In this document: piece by piece, positions 52,501 through 60,040 of the stretch | Position numbering within the stretch: position 1 is the first letter of the stretch | How the letters are laid out: every line of letters begins with the position of its first letter | Origin: Arthrobacter sp. M4 | GTDB lineage: Bacteria; Actinomycetota; Actinomycetes; Actinomycetales; Micrococcaceae | Length of the DNA stretch: 64,000 nt | Direction: 5' to 3' | Assembly (NCBI RefSeq): GCF_020251205.1 | Contig: NZ_JAIWYX010000007.1 | Coordinates: forward strand, 186,001-250,000 | Made by a program: the position numbers and the translations under genes | The notes under the pieces: model-generated | The model's database searches: none | What the model was told of the DNA's origin: nothing | What the model saw: only the letters and a program-made list of their open reading frames with translations

Positions 52501-53033
52501 GATGCGGGTTGGATGCCTTCCGCCAACAATTGGTCCGCATAGGCGGCCAACTGCAGAAGGGCAGTGACCTTGGCATGGCGAGCCAGCTTTGTGTCGTACA
52601 CGGCGTAGGAGCCATCCGGCATCTTTACCAGGAAGTCGGAGCGGCCGTGGAACTGGCCGTCAAAAAACGCAGCCTGGAAGACCACGTCCGCGCCGGCACG
52701 CAGTGCCGCCATGGACTCCTGGTGCTTGGCACTCAAGGTGGCTCGGTCCATGTCGGTCGCCGGAACGACGTCGTACACGCCCCGGGCAGTGGCCGGATCC
52801 CAAATACCGAAGTCCGCCACAAAGCCTTCCAGCACGCGATGCTCATGCAGGTCCCCCAGGCGTGCAGTCCGCTCCAGCATGGCGTCCTCCGGAGCCTCGA
52901 AAACCGGGCTACGACCAAGCTTTTCGTCCAGTTTCCGAAGGATCTGGTACTCGCACTGGGAAGCCGTGACAAGGTCGCTCGCCGAAAAGACGAGGTCCTG
53001 CCCGGCGGCATCCACCGACTCCAGAAAGAACAT
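49422..53033 (-). CDS. TM0106-type fusion: Fe-S RecB-like nuclease, DEDD exonuclease, SF1 helicase
   Basis: 1203 residues from the ATG at 53033 (MFFLESVDAAGQDLVF) with GGGGAAC upstream. Domain 1 (about 1-330): PD-(D/E)xK nuclease with FHGRSDFLV, AVYDTKLARHAK and LQLAAYADQL, plus cysteines at ASQCEY and ACGRCPYC that look like a Cas4/AddB-type 4Fe-4S site. Domain 2 (about 400-620): DEDD/RNase H-like exonuclease, DIFFDFEGDP, HYAAYEKTALRHL and YNEYDCLSTLRLRDWL. Domain 3 (about 770-1200): superfamily 1 DNA2/NAM7-like helicase, GPPGTGKTHVG, LLVIDEAGQFSLAN, GDPQQLPQV and SRNRINVAISRG. Probably a DNA or RNA end-processing machine in repair or defence; not experimentally defined as far as I know. Confidence 0.88.
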   Translation of the reverse strand: MFFLESVDAAGQDLVFSASDLVTASQCEYQILRKLDEKLGRSPVFEAPEDAMLERTARLGDLHEHRVLEGFVADFGIWDPATARGVYDVVPATDMDRATLSAKHQESMAALRAGADVVFQAAFFDGQFHGRSDFLVKMPDGSYAVYDTKLARHAKVTALLQLAAYADQLLAEGIQPASDVTLVLGSGEHSSHRLADILPVFRERRARFLALAQAHVDSPEAVVWGDPRYKACGRCPYCAEQVELHRDLLLVAGMGMSRRKKLIESGIQTIDQLAEAEASGDSVFLRLRAQARMQTGVEEPDGTVQAPDKDGGVRTVSYQLREGNTLGRLPEPDAGDIFFDFEGDPLWQDPVTSEWGLEYLFGVIEPPVEDGGQTVFRPFWAHTRSEERRALMDFLAYVADRREKYPNMHIYHYAAYEKTALRHLSLRHTVGEDAVDTLLRDGVLVDLYDTVRHSIRISERSYSIKKLEPLYMGQHLRSGDVTDAGASVVAYADYCTARDTGNPAEAALILESIRDYNEYDCLSTLRLRDWLLELAAKASIGREIEPAVEHRPETEPAKYQAAPEETALLAYVAELPDQEQATPDARAIAMVAASVGYHRREDKQFWWGHFDRLDQPVAEWENTRDCFVVHECEVLQDWALLPGKRNPSRELRLTGHPAEGSGFQAGKTYFRMYDSPVPEAFNGKQLSAAGRSGGWGTEILDAPEDSPETLVVREILPSKAEPFAQLPMALTPDAPVNTKGQRESLSELAHRVRSLLPSWPRDPALDLLRRRPPRLASLPSLPAVKPGPHGYADAITAAVADLDHSYLAVQGPPGTGKTHVGSLVIARLVERGWKVGVIGQSNEMIEHMLCTAIQKAGVDPNIVAKDMKHDGEMPWSRRTKDDVAELLSEPGGCLIGGTAWIMTGAAVPPASLDLLVIDEAGQFSLANTLAVSRCTKRMLLLGDPQQLPQVTTGIHPQPVDRSALGWLSDGHHTLPADLGYFLAESWRMHPDLCAAVSELSYDGRLNSAPITASRKLEGAAAGMECVYVSHTGNSTHSVEEAEEVVRQVRAHLGLPWLDPRNSPDVRPLDEEDILVVAAYNAQVQLILQHLRTAGLKRVRIGTVDKFQGQEAPVVIVSMAASAPKEVPRGMRFLLSRNRINVAISRGQWRAVLVRSPELTNYLPFHPDGLEDLGGFVALCQRQSLVQDRPEVRRIVGKPAQKQS

Positions 53034-53150
53034 GACGTTCCCCGATTCCCTAACCCGTGCCCTTGGCGCATGAACATTCCCATGCCCGTTGGTATCTTTG
53101 AGCCAAGCTACCAAAGGCCTCCGACAAGATAACCCGGAAGGCGGACCACG

Positions 53151-53594
53151 ATGCCCGAAACACCAGACCCAGGTTTCGAAGCGGCCTTTGACGCTGCAGT
53201 CCAAAGCCTCAGCGAGGGCGGAATCCCCATCGGCGCGGCCCTCACCCGGGAAGGCGAGATCATCGCCGTCGGGCATAACGAACGCGTCCAGGAAGGTGAC
53301 CCGATAGCGCACGGCGAGATGTCCGCGCTGCGGGCCGCAGGCAGGCAGCAGAGCTACCGCGACACCACCCTCTACACCACCTTGGCACCGTGCGCGATGT
53401 GTGCCGGAACCATCATCCAGTTCAAGATTCCGCGCGTCATTGTAGGGGAGGACGTCACCTTCCCCGGCGAGCTCGAATGGCTGCGCTCGCGGGGAGTCGA
53501 CGTTGTTGTGCTGGGTGATCAGCGCTGCATCGACCTCATGCGGGACTTCCAGGACGCGCGTCCGGAGCTGTGGGCCGAGGACATCGCCGAATAG
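53151..53594 (+). CDS. Cytosine deaminase of the yeast (FCY1) type
   Basis: 147 residues. Zinc site HGEM with catalytic Glu, and PCAMC. Beyond the general CDA fold, it resembles yeast cytosine deaminase along its length: GGIPIGAALTREG, GHNERVQEGDPIAHGEMSAL, DTTLYTTLAPCAMC, PRVIVGEDVTF and the end RPELWAEDIAE. Cytosine to uracil plus ammonia is therefore the best call, over tRNA adenosine deaminase (TadA), which has different C-terminal features. Divergent from the nuclease-helicase gene. It could feed on cytosine imported by an NCS1 permease such as that at 34307. Confidence 0.85.
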   Translation: MPETPDPGFEAAFDAAVQSLSEGGIPIGAALTREGEIIAVGHNERVQEGDPIAHGEMSALRAAGRQQSYRDTTLYTTLAPCAMCAGTIIQFKIPRVIVGEDVTFPGELEWLRSRGVDVVVLGDQRCIDLMRDFQDARPELWAEDIAE

Positions 53595-53614
53595 GCCGCT
53601 CGTCGAAGATCGGG

Positions 53615-53655
53615 CAGGGCTGGGGGGCCCCGCTCAGCGGAACCCCTCAGCCCTG
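53615..53655. terminator. Hairpin between convergent genes
   Basis: CAGGGCTGGGG (53615-53625) pairs with CCCCTCAGCCCTG (53643-53655) with a small bulge. It lies between the deaminase and the metallopeptidase, whose genes converge. No long T-run. Confidence 0.6.
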
Positions 53656-53696
53656 TGTGACGGTTTTGGCCAGCGACCCTGGCCCAGCGGATTCGG

Positions 53697-55997
53697 TTAC
53701 TTGTTCGTCTTGCGGGTGGTCCTCCTTGCCGTGGTCTTCTTTTCAGCGGTCGGCGACGGCGCCAGCTCCCGTACTTGGGCCACCACATTGGGGTTCGCGC
53801 CACGCTGGTCCAGATCGTTCGCGAGGGTCTCCACCTCTGCCTGCGCGGCTGCGGTGTTGTCCGCCTTCACGTGCAGCGCTGCGCGGAGTTCCACGAGATC
53901 CCTGTAGGCCAGGTTGCTGGCGGGCGACGTCGACTGGCGGTAGCTTTCCAGGCCTGAATTGGTGAGTTCCAGCGCCCTCTCCGGATCCGCGGTGTGATGC
54001 TTCACCATCGCGTCGTCCTCCCGCCGGTAGAAGTCGTCACCAACGCACTGCGCGACGGCGGTGGCCGCCTTCACGCCCAGCGGCTCGCCGGCGAAGCGCT
54101 CGGCCGCCTCGGTCAGCGCGTCGAGTCCCTTGGACAGATGCGGTGACATCGAACCATCAAAGGCCAGCGTGAGCCCCACTTGGCGGGTGAAGAAGTCCGG
54201 GGCGAAGCGGTCCTCTTCCTTGCTGGCGGGATAACCGATCCGGATGGGGAGGGTATTGGACGTCTGCAGCATCCCGTCAGTGTGATAGACGGCCCGGACC
54301 AGGTATTGGCCGGGCTCGTCGAAAATGAAGCCGCCTGTTCCGAAGGCCAGTTGGATGAGTTGGCTGTGGCGGTCTTCGCCCTGGGTTTCCTGGCCCGGTG
54401 CCAACGTAACCATCTCCGGTATTCCGTAGAAGCAGACCACGGATTCGTACAGGACGGTGGAACCATTCGGCCTCTGCACGAACACCGTGGTGTTGCCATA
54501 GCGCGGATCCAGCCGGCCATCCACTTGCAGGGGCATGCCACTGACGTTCCGCAGCCGGAATTCCAGGGCAACCGGCTCCATGAAGTCGAAGTGCTTCTTG
54601 CCCGTCACCGTGAACTCGAGGTCAGTGTCCGGACTGGAAACCGACATGGCGCCGGGAGGCGATTCGAGGTGCCCGCCGGAAGCCCAGGGGTCGCCGCCCA
54701 TGATCACCGAGGCACGGTCGCCGTGCCGCATGTGGATCAGTTCATCGTCGTCGAAGCGGAAGCGGAAGTTTGCCCAGAAGGTGTCCGCGCCGTTGATCTG
54801 GTCGTACTTCCAGTCGTAGTTCATCCAGGACAAGGAGCTTGGCCGGGCCTTGTTCCAGGAGTGCAGGAAGTTGAAGGCGTGCCCGGCTTCGTGGACCCAG
54901 GTGTAAAGGAAGTGGCGCATTGCCCAGGCCTGATCCTGCGTAGTCGGCGAGGACACGAGGTTGGTGAACCAGGAGTGGTTGCGGAAGACGGCGAAGCCTT
55001 GCCGGTCCGGGCCTTCGCCGGCGCCGCCGAAGCCTGCCGCGGCGTCGAACATGATGCCGCCGACGCTTGAGGTGTCGAACGTACCGGCCTGGACGCCCCA
55101 GAGGTTCCAGGCGGGCCAGCCCGAATTGAATTTGCCGAATGAGGTCTCCATGGCGTCATGGAGTTCACCCACGCTCCAGGTAGCGAAGCCAGCCGCGCTG
55201 TCATCGATGACGGTGTGCGTGGGATCGATGGTGACGTTGATGCCGGCATCCCGGTAGGCGGATTCGATGGTGAGCGTTCGGTCGGAGAGGTCGGCCGGGC
55301 GATTGTTGTGCATGTGCGTGCCGTACACGGGAACCTTTGGTTCCACGTCCACCGAAGCGCAGTAGTCGAGTTCCAGGTTTACATCCCGGAAGCAGTCGGA
55401 CTTGAAGCCTAGGGCAAAGGGCTGTTCCACGGTGCCGCCGGTTGTGAACGTGGCGGTGGCACCAGTGATGGCGCCCATGAACCAATTCACTGTGATGTCC
55501 ACCGTGGTGGGCGGGTGAACGCCTTGCCAGTAACGCACAGTACCCGTGATGCGAACCCGGCAGCGCGACCAGGTGACAACGGGATTGTCGACGATCCAGG
55601 ATTCGACATATGTCTTGGTGACCCTGAACTTGGGGAAGCCACCCACGAACCGGCGGGCGTAGAAGTCGCCGCTGACCTTGTTCATGGCGGGGGACTCGGA
55701 GTTCTTCCTGGGGTCGATGTCCAAGCGCATGTCAAGGGAGCGGCCAAGGAGGTATCCGCCTGCCTGGTCCCCTTCATATCTCCCGCTTACGGCCGAGGCA
55801 CGCCAGCACTTCCACCGGTCGTCCGGTGGGAAGGGTATGGGTCCCGGCACGGGAAAGGGATCCGGGTGGGGGAGCGGGATCGGGTGGGGGTCCGGCAGAG
55901 GTTGCGGAAGGGGCTGTGGGGGAATGGGGTTCGGGCCGGGGATGGGTCCGTCGGGGGCAGGGGTGTAGGAGGAATCTGGGACGTTGGGGATGTCCAT
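53697..55997 (-). CDS. Zinc metallopeptidase with polyproline leader and basic tail
   Basis: 766 residues. After MDIPNVPDSSYTPAPDG comes a polyproline stretch (about 15-60) with P-x-P periodicity, then beta-rich domains, and HEAGHAFNFLHSWN (about residue 375), a HExxH zinc site with a third ligand likely downstream. Following beta domains include an FTVTGKKHFDFMEPVALEF immunoglobulin-like part; the last 130 residues are helical and end in a Lys/Arg/Thr-rich tail (EKKTTARRTTRKTNK). No signal peptide is visible, odd for a protein of this type. Family not recognised. The start ATG has GAGAGAGAA upstream. Single gene, convergent with the deaminase. Confidence 0.7.
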   Translation of the reverse strand: MDIPNVPDSSYTPAPDGPIPGPNPIPPQPLPQPLPDPHPIPLPHPDPFPVPGPIPFPPDDRWKCWRASAVSGRYEGDQAGGYLLGRSLDMRLDIDPRKNSESPAMNKVSGDFYARRFVGGFPKFRVTKTYVESWIVDNPVVTWSRCRVRITGTVRYWQGVHPPTTVDITVNWFMGAITGATATFTTGGTVEQPFALGFKSDCFRDVNLELDYCASVDVEPKVPVYGTHMHNNRPADLSDRTLTIESAYRDAGINVTIDPTHTVIDDSAAGFATWSVGELHDAMETSFGKFNSGWPAWNLWGVQAGTFDTSSVGGIMFDAAAGFGGAGEGPDRQGFAVFRNHSWFTNLVSSPTTQDQAWAMRHFLYTWVHEAGHAFNFLHSWNKARPSSLSWMNYDWKYDQINGADTFWANFRFRFDDDELIHMRHGDRASVIMGGDPWASGGHLESPPGAMSVSSPDTDLEFTVTGKKHFDFMEPVALEFRLRNVSGMPLQVDGRLDPRYGNTTVFVQRPNGSTVLYESVVCFYGIPEMVTLAPGQETQGEDRHSQLIQLAFGTGGFIFDEPGQYLVRAVYHTDGMLQTSNTLPIRIGYPASKEEDRFAPDFFTRQVGLTLAFDGSMSPHLSKGLDALTEAAERFAGEPLGVKAATAVAQCVGDDFYRREDDAMVKHHTADPERALELTNSGLESYRQSTSPASNLAYRDLVELRAALHVKADNTAAAQAEVETLANDLDQRGANPNVVAQVRELAPSPTAEKKTTARRTTRKTNK

Positions 55998-56328
55998 CGT
56001 GGGTTCTCTCTCGCTGAGCCAAGGAAAAATAGGTGCGATGCCGACTGTGAACTGCGGCAGTGACGGAGTCAGGGCGGGCCCTTAGCGAGTGGCGGCGAAA
56101 GTCCCGGAAGAAGTCAGAGGTGGCCTATGCCCAGAAGCCGTGAGTAACCAAAACGGAACAATACTCCATCGAATGGATTATTGCCAGAGTCTGCGAGAAA
56201 ATCCTTAAAGAGCCCTCTGGCCAGCACCGAAATTCAGCTAGCCATCGAATGCCCCTCGGCGTAGGCTGACAGCATCGGCGCCGGAGCCGAGGCCCTGCGT
56301 CGGTGAAACCATTGACGAAGGAGGACCC
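55998..56328. other. Intergenic region, no gene seen
   Basis: 331 bases between the divergent metallopeptidase and CBS genes. It must hold both promoters, but I could not identify convincing -35/-10 pairs or operators. Confidence 0.4.
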
Positions 56329-56757
56329 ATGAGCGTTGTACGTGAATTCATGACCACGAATGCCCAGTGCATCCGGGAAGACCAGACATTGATGGATGCA
56401 GCAGTCCTGATGAGGGACCAAGACTTCGGTTCGCTGCCCATTTGCGGTAGCGACGGGAAGCTGAAGGGCTTCATCACGGACAGGGACATTGTGCTCAAGT
56501 GTGTGGCTGAGGGCCTTGATGCCAGGTCGACACTGGCGAGGGACCTAGCCCAGGGTAAGCCGTACTGGATTGACGCAGATGCAAACGTCGATGACGCCAT
56601 CCGCGTCATGGAGGAACACCAGGTCAGGCGCCTACCCGTCATTTCCGATCACAAGCTGGTCGGCATCATTAGCCAGGGCGACATCGCCCGCAACTACACC
56701 GAGCAGCGTGTTGGAGAACTGGTCGAGCACCTGTCGGCCAAGCCCACCACTGCCTGA
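56329..56757 (+). CDS. Tandem CBS-domain protein
   Basis: 142 residues with GAAGGAGG six bases before the ATG. It is just two CBS motifs: VREFMTTNAQCIREDQTLMDA through FITDRDIVL, and DANVDDAIRVMEEHQVRRLPV through GIISQGDIA. Such stand-alone pairs bind adenine nucleotides or related ligands; in actinobacteria several are induced in hypoxia or stress. No partner domain, so the target is unknown. Followed by a strong terminator. Confidence 0.92.
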   Translation: MSVVREFMTTNAQCIREDQTLMDAAVLMRDQDFGSLPICGSDGKLKGFITDRDIVLKCVAEGLDARSTLARDLAQGKPYWIDADANVDDAIRVMEEHQVRRLPVISDHKLVGIISQGDIARNYTEQRVGELVEHLSAKPTTA

Positions 56758-56783
56758 CGCCTCACGGCGCCAGCCCGCAAACC

Positions 56784-56817
56784 AGCGCCACGGATGCTAT
56801 CCGTGGCGCTTTGTTGT
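56784..56817 (+). terminator. Terminator after the CBS gene
   Basis: Perfect 11-bp stem AGCGCCACGGA (56784-56794) with TCCGTGGCGCT (56800-56810), 5-base loop, then TTGTTGT. Confidence 0.88.
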
Positions 56818-56846
56818 GCAATTGCCTTGGTCCGCCAATGCGCCGG

Positions 56847-57143
56847 CTACAGGAACGCCTCCCTGCCGGTGCCCTCCCTGAGGACCAGTTCGCCCTCCTC
56901 TATGGAAGCCAGCAGGCTTTTGGGCTTTCCGTGCAGTTTCACAGACGCCTCCAGCTTGCGGCTGGGAACTTCGACGGCGATAGTGGCGCCTTTCGCGGGC
57001 AGCTCCACAGTCATTTCCGTCGCCATTCCGAGGAGAAGCCTGGTGGACACATCCTTGTCCCTGGCTGCTTCCTTGCCATTGACAGTGACCACCACCTCAT
57101 CCGACTCGAATCCGTCCTGGAGGATGACTAGGAGTTCCTGCAT
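56847..57143 (-). CDS. Small conserved-looking hypothetical protein
   Basis: 98 residues from an ATG at 57143 (MQELLVILQDGFESDEVVVTVNGKEAA). Predicted all-beta, with alternating hydrophobic residues (VVVTVNGK, MTVELPAKGATIAVEVPSRKLEASVKLHG) and an end EEGELVLREGTGREAFL. No signal peptide or motif recognised. Divergent from tex, convergent with the CBS gene across its terminator. The composition is that of a real protein; the ribosome site (GACAGG) is too close to be strong. Confidence 0.6.
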   Translation of the reverse strand: MQELLVILQDGFESDEVVVTVNGKEAARDKDVSTRLLLGMATEMTVELPAKGATIAVEVPSRKLEASVKLHGKPKSLLASIEEGELVLREGTGREAFL

Positions 57144-57261
57144 CCTGTCACTCAAGCACCGGCGGTGGCGATTGTCGAGTAGCAGCAGGCGGTGCTGTGG
57201 GCTGCGGGCACATCCGCCCGGGTTTTCGACAATGTCAGACCCCCATGGGCACAATGACGGA

Positions 57262-59796
57262 GTGAGCCAACACCTTCAGAGTCCCGACGCCGCTATCCAC
57301 GCCCAGATCGCCCAGGAGCTCGGCGTCAAGCCCTGGCAGGTCAAGGCCGCCGTGGAATTGCTCGACGGCGGTGCAACTGTTCCGTTTATCGCCCGTTACC
57401 GCAAGGAAGTCACCGGCACCCTAGACGACGCACAGCTTCGCCAACTCGAGGAACGGCTGCGCTATGTCCGCGAACTTGAGGACCGCCGTCGTACTGTCCT
57501 GGAGTCGATTGCCGCCCAAGGCAAGCTGACCCCGGAACTTGAGGCCGCCGTCGTCGCCGCTGACACCAAGGCGCGGTTGGAGGACATCTACCTGCCCTTC
57601 AAGTCGAAGCGGCGCACCAAGGCACAGATCGCCCGCGAGGCGGGGCTGGAGCCGCTGGCGGATGGGCTGCTGGCCAATCCTGACCTTGACCCCGAGGCTG
57701 AGGCGGCCAAGTACCTGAATGCGGAGCACAGCATCGACGACGGCGCCGCTGCACTGGCGGGCGCTCGCGCCATCCTGGTGGAGCGGGTGGCGCAGGATGC
57801 CGACCTTGCCGAGGACCTCCGCGAGCGGCTCTGGACGTCGGGCCGTATGGTGTCCCGTGTGAAGGCGGGCATGGAAGCCGAAGGCCAGAAATTCAAGGAC
57901 TATTTCGAGTTCGATCAGGTCCCCTCCGGGATGCCCAGCCATCGTGTCCTCGCGCTGCTCCGCGGCGAGAAGGACGGTGTCTTGGAGCTGGACCTCAGCG
58001 AAGCGGAACCCAACGACGACGCCGCCTTGGCGGCCGCGCGGACCCGTTACGAGAACGCTGTGGCTAAGTGCCTTGGCGTCGCCGACCGTGGTCGTCCCGC
58101 CGACGCATGGCTCACGCAGACCGCCCAGATTGCCTGGCGCGGCCGGCTCATGGACAGGCTCGCCAACGACCTGCGCGGGCGTTTGTTCGCTGATGCGGAG
58201 GATGAGGCCGTGCGGGTCTTTGCGGCGAACCTGAGGGATGTGCTCCTCGCGGCGCCCGCCGGTAACAGGGCCACGCTCGGACTGGACCCAGGACTCCGGA
58301 CGGGTGTGAAGGTGGCCGTGGTTGACGGCACCGGCAAGGTGGTTGCAACGGATACCGTCTATCCACACGCACCAGCCAACAAATGGAATGAAGCCCTGGC
58401 TACATTGTCCCGCCTGGCTCGGCAGCACGCCGTCGAACTCGTGGCTATCGGCAACGGCACGGCGTCACGCGAGACGGACAAGCTGGCCGCTGAGCTGATC
58501 AAGGCAGAGGCGTCCTCGGGCGGCCGTACGCTGCAGAAGCTGGTGGTTTCCGAGGCTGGCGCGTCAGTGTATTCCGCGTCCGCGCTCGCGGCTGCTGAGC
58601 TCCCGGGAATGGATGTCTCCCTGCGTGGTGCGGTGTCCATCGCTCGGCGCCTGCAGGATCCGTTGGCAGAACTCGTGAAGATCGAGCCCAAGTCGATCGG
58701 TGTTGGGCAGTACCAGCACGACGTCACGGCGTCCAAGCTGGACCGCTCGCTGGATGCCGTGGTGGAGGACTGTGTGAACGCCGTGGGCGTTGATCTGAAC
58801 ACGGCCTCGCCGGCACTGCTGAGCCGTGTGGCCGGCGTTGGACCGCTGCTGAGCGAGAATATCGTGGCATACCGGAATGAGAATGGTCCGTTCGCCAAGC
58901 GATCGGACCTGAAGAAAGTGCCGCGGCTGGGTGCCAAGGCGTTCGAGCAGTGCGCGGGCTTCCTCCGGATCACCGGGGGAGCGGAGCCATTGGATGCCTC
59001 CAGCGTGCACCCGGAAGCTTATTCGGTGGCCAGGAAGATCGTGTCGGCGGCGGGTGGACGGCCCGTGAGCGAGCTTGATCCACAGGGATTTGTTGATGGC
59101 ACGTTCGGTCTGCCCACGGTGCGGGACATCATGGCCGAGTTGGAGAAGCCTGGCCGCGACCCTCGGCCGGCGTTCAAGGCGGCGTCCTTCTCCGAGGGGA
59201 TTGAAAAGATCTCCGACCTCAAGCCGGGCATGGTCCTGGAAGGAACTGTCACCAATGTGGCAGCTTTCGGGGCGTTCGTGGACGTCGGGGTGCACCAGGA
59301 CGGCCTGGTCCACGTTTCGGCCATGTCCAACCGGTTCGTTTCCGACCCGCGGGAGATCGTCAAGTCCGGCCAGATCGTGAAGGTCAAGGTGCTGGAAGCC
59401 GACCCCGAGCGGAAGCGGATCTCCCTCTCACTCCGGCTCGACGACGAACCGGGCGCTCCCGGCGGAGGCGGGCAACGCGGCGGACGGGCTGCAGGCGGCG
59501 GCCGTGGTGCTGATTCCGGTGTCGGCGGCGGACAACGCGAGCAGCGCGGCGACCGGCGGGGCGGCCAGCAGCGCGGCGGTTCCGGCGTCGGGCAGTCCAG
59601 CGCACAGCGCGACGGCGGGCAGGAGCGCGGCAACCAGCGCGACGGCGGCGGGCAGCAGCGCGGCCGTTCCGGCGTCGGGCAGTCAGCGGGTCAATCTGGT
59701 GGTCAGCAGCGCGGCGACCGGCGGGGCGCTGCCCCGAAGCCTCCGGCTGACACGGCATTGGCCGACGCCCTACGCCGCGCGGGCCTCACACGGTAG
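57262..59796 (+). CDS. tex: Tex-family RNA-binding protein with RGG-like tail
   Basis: 844 residues. I chose the GTG at 57262 (then SQHLQSPDAAIHAQIAQELGV), which matches usual Tex starts; CACAAT eight bases before suggests a leaderless message. Domains: N-terminal helical Tex region (PFIARYRKEVTGTLDDAQLRQL, about 50), YqgF-like RNase H fold (LGLDPGLRTGVKVAVVDG, about 335), helix-hairpin-helix repeats (VGVDLNTASPALLSRVAGVG) and S1 domain (LKPGMVLEGTVTNVAAFGAFVDVG, about 655). After S1 comes a low-complexity Gly/Arg/Gln tail of about 100 residues (GGQRGGRAAGGGRG, QQRGDRRG). Tex binds nucleic acid and acts in transcription. The tail is much longer than in most homologues known to me. Confidence 0.93.
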   Translation: MSQHLQSPDAAIHAQIAQELGVKPWQVKAAVELLDGGATVPFIARYRKEVTGTLDDAQLRQLEERLRYVRELEDRRRTVLESIAAQGKLTPELEAAVVAADTKARLEDIYLPFKSKRRTKAQIAREAGLEPLADGLLANPDLDPEAEAAKYLNAEHSIDDGAAALAGARAILVERVAQDADLAEDLRERLWTSGRMVSRVKAGMEAEGQKFKDYFEFDQVPSGMPSHRVLALLRGEKDGVLELDLSEAEPNDDAALAAARTRYENAVAKCLGVADRGRPADAWLTQTAQIAWRGRLMDRLANDLRGRLFADAEDEAVRVFAANLRDVLLAAPAGNRATLGLDPGLRTGVKVAVVDGTGKVVATDTVYPHAPANKWNEALATLSRLARQHAVELVAIGNGTASRETDKLAAELIKAEASSGGRTLQKLVVSEAGASVYSASALAAAELPGMDVSLRGAVSIARRLQDPLAELVKIEPKSIGVGQYQHDVTASKLDRSLDAVVEDCVNAVGVDLNTASPALLSRVAGVGPLLSENIVAYRNENGPFAKRSDLKKVPRLGAKAFEQCAGFLRITGGAEPLDASSVHPEAYSVARKIVSAAGGRPVSELDPQGFVDGTFGLPTVRDIMAELEKPGRDPRPAFKAASFSEGIEKISDLKPGMVLEGTVTNVAAFGAFVDVGVHQDGLVHVSAMSNRFVSDPREIVKSGQIVKVKVLEADPERKRISLSLRLDDEPGAPGGGGQRGGRAAGGGRGADSGVGGGQREQRGDRRGGQQRGGSGVGQSSAQRDGGQERGNQRDGGGQQRGRSGVGQSAGQSGGQQRGDRRGAAPKPPADTALADALRRAGLTR

Positions 59797-59900
59797 TCAG
59801 TTCTTTGCCGATTACGTCCCTGAGCCGCAATTTCGTCGCCCTGACACATGGGGCCCTCGACGAAACAGCGGTTCAGGGACGTTTTGGTTTCACGACCTTC

Positions 59901-59914
59901 GCAAACGCATTTGC
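59901..59914. promoter_or_regulatory. Candidate operator 1 of the RpiR-type gene
   Basis: GCAAACGCATTTGC: half sites GCAAA and TTTGC around four bases. It lies 41 bases (about four helix turns) upstream of operator 2. Confidence 0.6.
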
Positions 59915-59940
59915 AAAGGAAGTGACTCAAACCACTTGCT

Positions 59941-59956
59941 TGCAAACACGTTTGCA
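59941..59956. promoter_or_regulatory. Candidate operator 2 of the RpiR-type gene
   Basis: TGCAAAC-AC-GTTTGCA, a perfect 7-bp inverted repeat, 85 bases before the regulator ATG. Same half site as operator 1. Confidence 0.65.
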
Positions 59957-60040
59957 GACTAACCTAATTGCAATTGAGATTGCCATCACGTTGCGGACCA
60001 TCAGATCCGGATCCGGCAATACACTGCGAATAGGACCCCA

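Noticed and set aside
53034..53312. N-terminal extension of the nuclease-helicase
   Set aside because: It overlaps the deaminase gene and its promoter; the ATG at 53033 starts a sensible nuclease domain.
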